Below, piece after piece: positions 59,201 to 64,000 of a stretch of DNA of 64,000 nt. Positions within the stretch are counted from its first letter, which is position 1. Each line of letters starts with the position of its first letter. The DNA lies in the NCBI GenBank assembly GCA_030407085.1, contig CM059582.1:16411501-16475500 (forward strand), given 5' to 3'. The stretch is from Trichopria drosophilae. Taxonomy: Eukaryota; Arthropoda; Insecta; Hymenoptera; Diapriidae. The translations under genes and the position numbers were made by a program. Below the pieces are notes generated by a model. It searched no databases. It worked only from the letters and a program-made list of their open reading frames with translations, and was not told where the DNA came from.

Positions 59201-59674
59201 CGAACTTCGCGCTCACTTTCAGACGACATCGAGAGTCTCGATATGTTAACACCTGCGCACTTCCTTATCGGTGGTCCATTAGTGTCAGCTCCGACACCTC
59301 TTATGATAGACTATTCAGGTAGCATGACCTCTAGGTGGCGACTATATCAGCAACGCTTGGAGCGATTCTGGACACAATGGTCTCGCGAATATGTTACTTC
59401 GTGCCAGCATCGATCCAAGTGGATGCACGTAGCAAAGTCAGTTGCACCTGGACAAGTAGTCTTACTACGAAATGATCAGCTGCCTCCAGCGAAATGGGAC
59501 CTGGCTCGTATTCTCGAGTGTCACTCAGGACACGATGGTCTTACTCGCGTGGTAACTCTGCGTACCGCATCGTCTACTTTAAAAAGACCAACTTCAAAAC
59601 TGGCCTTGCTGCCTATTGACATCGAGAATGCGCCGAAGTCTACTTCTCATGATGATAGCCATTCTATCGCTTAG
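56245..59674 (+). pseudogene. BEL/Pao 2 pol: RT, RNase H, integrase, broken
   Basis: Pieces in order: 56245-56634 (ends in a TGA inside YIV*LPFK); 56676-57698, reverse transcriptase, where the catalytic box reads FFVDDALFGAD; TAG at 57696, the same frame continuing to 58241 with RNase H (HGFSDASSKAYAAV, DNPADLASRG, WWHGPAWL); 58359-59249, integrase zinc finger (HSRCLHGG, CVKC) and two catalytic Asp regions (GVDYVGP, YSDCGTNF); 59243-59674, DUF5641-type tail. The segment with the third catalytic residue (PHFGGxWE in BEL/Pao 1) is deleted near 59225. The element could move only with proteins supplied by another copy. Confidence 0.88.
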
Positions 59675-59755
59675 ACGTAAGTTTAATTTAAGTCTTCAAT
59701 AATGTTATTTGTACAGTGAAGTCATTGCGGTATGGATACCGCAAGGCGGGCGGTA

Positions 59756-60382
59756 TGTTCGCGTATGCTCTGAAACAAGTATAAAATCATACTTGTCGCA
59801 CCATCTATGAAGATGTACCGTTACCGCACTCCGCATACTTGCGTTATCGGCCTCGCTGACTCACTTATATAATATAGTTTATTATTCAAGTTTGGCGCGC
59901 TTAATAATTTAATTATTGCACCCACTATACGCGTGTGTCGCATAGTCGGGACTATGTTTCGGGGAATTACAACTAGGATCAGATCCGGTTCACCAGATCA
60001 ACCACGTTGCTCGCGAAATACACACGTGAAAATCTGAAACGCAAGGAAAGATTTCGAGAATCTTTGTAAATTCGCGCAATCGCGCTTTAAACAGTCTAGC
60101 AACTGGTCCACAATTAAAGTCTCGTATTCATTTTTCAGAATTTGTTAAAACGCATAACTTTGAACGATTATAAGTACGCAACGCCGAATTTCGTTCCGCG
60201 CACGTGTCGAAAGCAATTTGCAATCCGTCGTGTCGCTTCCGACCTGTATTAGTGCTTAAGATATTGTTAAATAAAGTGTAGCTAAAATTAATCATTCGAC
60301 ACGCTCATTCATCCTGGACCACGCATCGCGCTGCGAACGGGTATATAAGTGCATCAATGCACTTATAGTCCAAACGCAAACA
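59756..60382 (+). repeat. 3' LTR of BEL/Pao 2
   Basis: 627 bp, about 98.6% identical to the 5' LTR, hairpin preserved. Preceded by the purine-rich GCAAGGCGGGCGGTA. Confidence 0.93.
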
Positions 60383-60510
60383 GTGCTAAAGAGGATGAAA
60401 TTACCATGAGAGCAGCGTATCTCGAAATGGAAAACAACAGATTGCAATACGAACGGTTTATTTGGAAGAATGAACTACCGAGATTAAAGTGCATGATAAG
60501 AGGCTATTGA

Positions 60511-60597
60511 TGAACAATTGTATTTTATATTAATGTGATATATAGATTCATAAGTTAATACAAGAATATGGTTGGGAAAGAAATTGTAAAAAATGTT
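60511..60597 (+). other. Truncated 3' UTR of bZIP copy D
   Basis: Matches copies B and C until ATGTTG, then joins SD2 abruptly at CTCGCTATTCAC. Confidence 0.6.
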
Positions 60598-63500
60598 GCT
60601 CGCTATTCACAAATCGGAATTCACTTCGGAATTCAATCGGGTTAACTAGATTAGTAAAAAAATTAGTTGTTTTAAAGTCTTTACGGTAGTTATTAAAACT
60701 GATGAAATTCAATTCAGGATGTGTTGTTTAGATCGCAATATTTAACAAGTTGTGAATTTATTATGTAAGTTCGTTCGGCGTACACTAATTAAAAATTAAG
60801 TTATTCAACAACAAATTTGCATGAAAAGCGTTCATAAATTCGGTGAGTTTGCACTCCACTAAAAAAAATTCTTGTTTTGCTAATGTAAAAATGTTGATCA
60901 ACTACAAAGGTAGATTTTATTTACTAGTAGAAAATTGGAAATTCTTTATAATATGGTTTAGTTTGTCTGTTGTTATTCTATTATCTAGGAAATTATTCAA
61001 ACAAATCTTAATTTGAGGCTTATTTATATTTACTTACTAATTTTGATTGATAATATTATTGTATAAATGAGAATTGAAATAAATAATCACAAGCAATTGT
61101 TTAAAATATTTTGTAACTTTATCCTTGAGCTGCCTTCCGCGTTCGTTAACATTGAATTTATTTTTAATTTTATGTTATTTTATATTATTCAAATGTTTAA
61201 AGTACTTTTGAACATTTGCGTTCTTTACTGACGTACTTAACTTTGTAAACATATAATTTTGTTTTGTCGCGTTTATTATTTACAACTAACATTCTAGATC
61301 CTATAATTTATGCTTTATTTATTTTTCATAATCCTAAATATTTATCTACAGTTTGTATTATATACGTTTGTTATTTACTAAATAGCCACACTAATGTGTT
61401 CTGTAGTATGTATATTTCGTTATTTTTCATATTAAAAAAAATTGTCATGAAAATTTTATTAACTAATACGGTAGTTAACAACGTCAACCTTTAATTATGT
61501 AAAAATTTACGTTGGTTGTAGTTGTAGAATTTAAATTAAATAGCATTCATGTGTTAATAAAATTATGATATATCGCCGCTCGATACGAAGACTAGGATAT
61601 TTCAAATCTTACACGAAGAGTAGGATTCGGCGTTAAGGCACGAAAATTAGGATAAGTGAACTTTTGCATAGAATACTAGAATTTTTCATTTTTCGACACG
61701 AAGTCTAGGTCACGTCAATTTCGACGCGAAGAAAAGGTTATTGCATTTCTTCGATGTTAAAAATAGGATATCGGAACAACTAGATATAATAATAATATTA
61801 GTTTGTATTCCTAAATTGCAATTCTTTATTTTTTGCATTAATGTTTTACTAATAGATTTTCAAAGATTTATAAATGAATATTAAGAGTATATAATGAAAT
61901 AAAAATAAAAGAAAGATATAAATTAAAAGTGGAAAACAAAACCGGTAGGCCTAATCCATAGAAAAATTACAAATTTCGATAACCGGTAAAAATAATTCAA
62001 TTTCATAAAAAAAACAAAGCATATTTTTCTTTCATATTATCAAACCTAACCTTTCTTCTCCAAATTTTCATAAATAAACAGACGTGCATCTTACTATAAT
62101 AATATCGGAGGAAAACAAAAATGTATCGTAATAAATTATAAATTATCGCAAAATTCATGGACCTTATGATTTCTAATTGTTCCTTGCGTTTTCTTTTATA
62201 AACTTTAATACTATTTCCTGGTTGTGTCGTGAAAACTACAGAATATTGATAAGTGTCAATTATAGCCAATGTTTTAAAAACAAAGAATCAAAAATACTTG
62301 TAAAATACACACTTTCTATCTTAAAATATTTTTCTTTAATGTATCTTCAATAGTTTTGTAATAAAAACATCTTTTTATTCTTGAAAAGATTTTTTGTTAC
62401 CGTTAATCTTCGCTTCATTTCGATATGTTCAGTTTTTGTTAATAAATTCTCTTAAATATTATTAGTAAGCAATTTAAATATAAAGATTCATATTTTCCGG
62501 TAAAAAAATATATCTAAGAAACAACAATATACATGAAAATGATGATTTGTTATACAAATGATTTTACTACAAATTATTGATTTTATTACAAATAAAAAAT
62601 TTTCAGGAATGAAACTGTCTTCTTTCACAATGAATTTTTGTTTCTTCTGTTTAAACTTTAGGTATTCTTAAAATATAAAACTTTTCACTATATGTATATC
62701 TCGGAAATAGTATTGGAAATTGTAAAAGAAACACGCAGAGAACAACTATATATCATAAACACAGTAGATTATATGAGATTTTTAAAAAAATTGAAAAGAA
62801 AATGAAAAATTTCTTTTTGCTTTCTTGGTGGATGTTATCAATTAAATGTTGTCCAGGGTCCATCAGTGGATTTTGATGCATCATAGTAATAGACATATTT
62901 TCCTACATTACTACTTACAGAATGTCAAACAAGTTATACAGTAAAGTCCAGGTATATAAACCAATTCAATTCATTGCCGTCCCGTCATATTTACCAAAAG
63001 AAGGGGCGCGCTGCTTCTCCCACTTCCGTCATTCTTCATGACGTCAGCAGGCTCTTTCTAAGGCCCCAGTCTTCAAAGTTGGGAAACGAGAGAGCAGCGA
63101 CAGATAAATATAACGAGGCGAAACCGGGAGTATATACTGGGCCATAAATATTGCGAGATGCAATTATACCGGGACTCAACACTAATTGAGAATTGCAAAA
63201 TTCAAAATGGCTGATATAATATGACCAGAATTTTGGAAAACTGTCATTTTTGTTTTTAAATCGAACCATGACCGCTGCTGTACTTGGTGTCGGTTTCTGC
63301 AGTTTCTACATTTCATACACAAATGTGAAGCATGGCTCCATCTTCTTAAGTCGATCTGCAGATTTCGCAAAATCTTACAATGTTAATAATTATATGGCAA
63401 CAATTTGGTAAAAATGGCGTTTCCGCCCGTTAAATAATAAATACAAAAAAAAAAATAAATAAATTGTTTTCATAAATTGTTTTCATAAATTGATTTCACA

Positions 63501-63912
63501 ATCGGAATCGCTTGGCATTCCATTACAGAATAATAGTATATGAAAATTACCAGCGAGATTTCGTCGGTCAAATCTGTAATAAATCGATTACTTAAGTTGA
63601 TTTCTTTTCTATTAGCTTATTTACCCGTGTCAATCTGAAATTTACATAAAAAGTCATATTTGATCGGTTCATATCCGGACATTGTATTAACGCTTGACTT
63701 ATTTAATGAGTATATATTGTTTTGTGGAGGTGCATCCCTTGAATTTGATGATACTGTCATCGATCAACTGGACTTTACGTAGATTTCAGGAATTATTAAC
63801 ATTCATTTTGCCTGAATATTCTACTACTCCATTATAATTCCTTATAAATTTGTCAATAAAGATTTGGAAATAACACGATTAGCACGTGGTGAGTGATTAA
63901 GGAAAACAAAAT
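60598..63912 (+). repeat. Segmental duplication SD2
   Basis: Collinear with 32086-36531, without the solo LTR (empty site near 61672-61690), without the ~450-bp and ~120-bp segments, and with a private ~37-bp insert near 63376. Non-coding; short frames differ between copies. Confidence 0.88.
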
Positions 63913-64000
63913 TTGAGCAAAGAGCTTGTGGAACAATCAGAAAAAATCGAAAAGGGCTGCAAACTGATAAAAGCCGTGATAAGTCAAAGTGAAAAAAAGA
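63913..64000. other. Sequence beyond the SD2 breakpoint
   Basis: Purine-rich, open in one plus frame to the window edge (EQSEKIEKGCKLIKAVISQS), unrelated to the SD1 flank. Too short to assign. Confidence 0.3.

Larger units (their letters stand above)
53349..60382 (+). mobile_element. BEL/Pao LTR retrotransposon 2 (7034 bp), coding region broken
   Basis: Two 627-bp LTRs (53349-53975 and 59756-60382) with about nine differences. Target duplication GTGCT (53344-53348 and 60383-60387). The leader after the 5' LTR is the same TTTGGCGATCCTGCCAGGAT as in BEL/Pao 1, but the LTRs and gag are a different lineage. Gag and pol carry at least three premature stops, several frameshifts and one deletion that removes the last catalytic residue of the integrase. 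Confidence 0.93.
52723..60510 (+). pseudogene. bZIP copy D, split by BEL/Pao 2
   Basis: Coding remnants at 52723-53348 and 60383-60510, joined across a GTGCT target duplication. It lacks the N-terminal part (replaced by the truncated LTR). It shares with copy B the TGA in LSEA*TC and the LTR junction, so B and D descend from one already dead copy. It retains the ~105 bp (SKAYPTEQ-like to FNDFRNRM) deleted in B. The basic region is cut after SRDNKRA and resumes as KEDEITMRAAYLEME. 3'-UTR similarity stops at 60597, where the SD2 block begins. Confidence 0.85.

Noticed and set aside
1..64000. CRISPR array, tRNA, rRNA or bacterial operon
   Set aside because: No regularly spaced identical repeats and no cloverleaf with a T-loop consensus were noticed. 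All coding sequence is eukaryotic or transposon-derived.

Overview
The window looks like AT-rich nuclear DNA of an insect. It has spliced genes with GT-AG introns, TATA promoters and AATAAA signals, BEL/Pao, CR1-type, hAT, Tc1/mariner and Tigger elements, and no bacterial operon structure. A hymenopteran would fit, but the sequence alone does not fix the taxon. No single-copy host gene was recognised. The window is a mosaic of segmental duplications of one ancestral block, heavily hit by transposons.

The block is centred on a small bZIP transcription-factor gene related to the PAR/CES-2/giant group. Copy A (minus strand, 8334-7552) is intact and keeps a TATA box, a non-coding first exon, an intron and a poly(A) signal. 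Copies B (12.6-29.8 kb), C (39.4-40.3 kb) and D (52.7-60.5 kb) are promoterless pseudogenes. Flanks of the block recur many times: inverted arms at 9.8-11.9 and 37.2-39.1 kb, an inverted downstream copy at 49.1-52.5 kb, a direct pair at 32.1-36.5 and 60.6-63.9 kb, and a direct pair at 2.1-6.05 and 48.1-48.7 kb.

Region by region: 1-1242 is a long snap-back palindrome. A 3.3-kb DD41D Tc1/mariner element (2495-5831) sits in the first direct repeat, and its empty site survives at 48.45 kb. Copy A follows, then an inverted arm. Copy B is split by a CR1-type LINE (12783-17432) and by BEL/Pao element 1 (17484-29118). BEL/Pao 1 is itself split in its leader by a complete hAT element (18214-23687). 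A duplicated non-coding block with a solo LTR follows, then copy C. Next come a Tigger element inside an ACCAGAA-repeat element, a Mutator-like fragment and a BEL/Pao relic. Copy D, split by BEL/Pao 2 (53349-60382), and the second copy of the 32-36 kb block close the window.

The most unusual object is the hAT element. It carries two convergent spliced genes, each with a BED finger and a hAT transposase body. Both share the same two intron positions and phases. The right gene keeps the catalytic residues and the left gene has lost most of them. This looks like an old duplication inside one transposon, with one product kept as a non-catalytic partner or repressor; the role is inference. Other points of note are a perfect 51-bp inverted repeat that encloses a copy of the bZIP promoter block, compound repeats in the DD41D inverted ends, and a LINE whose ORF2 follows ORF1 in the same frame after one TGA with no early ATG.
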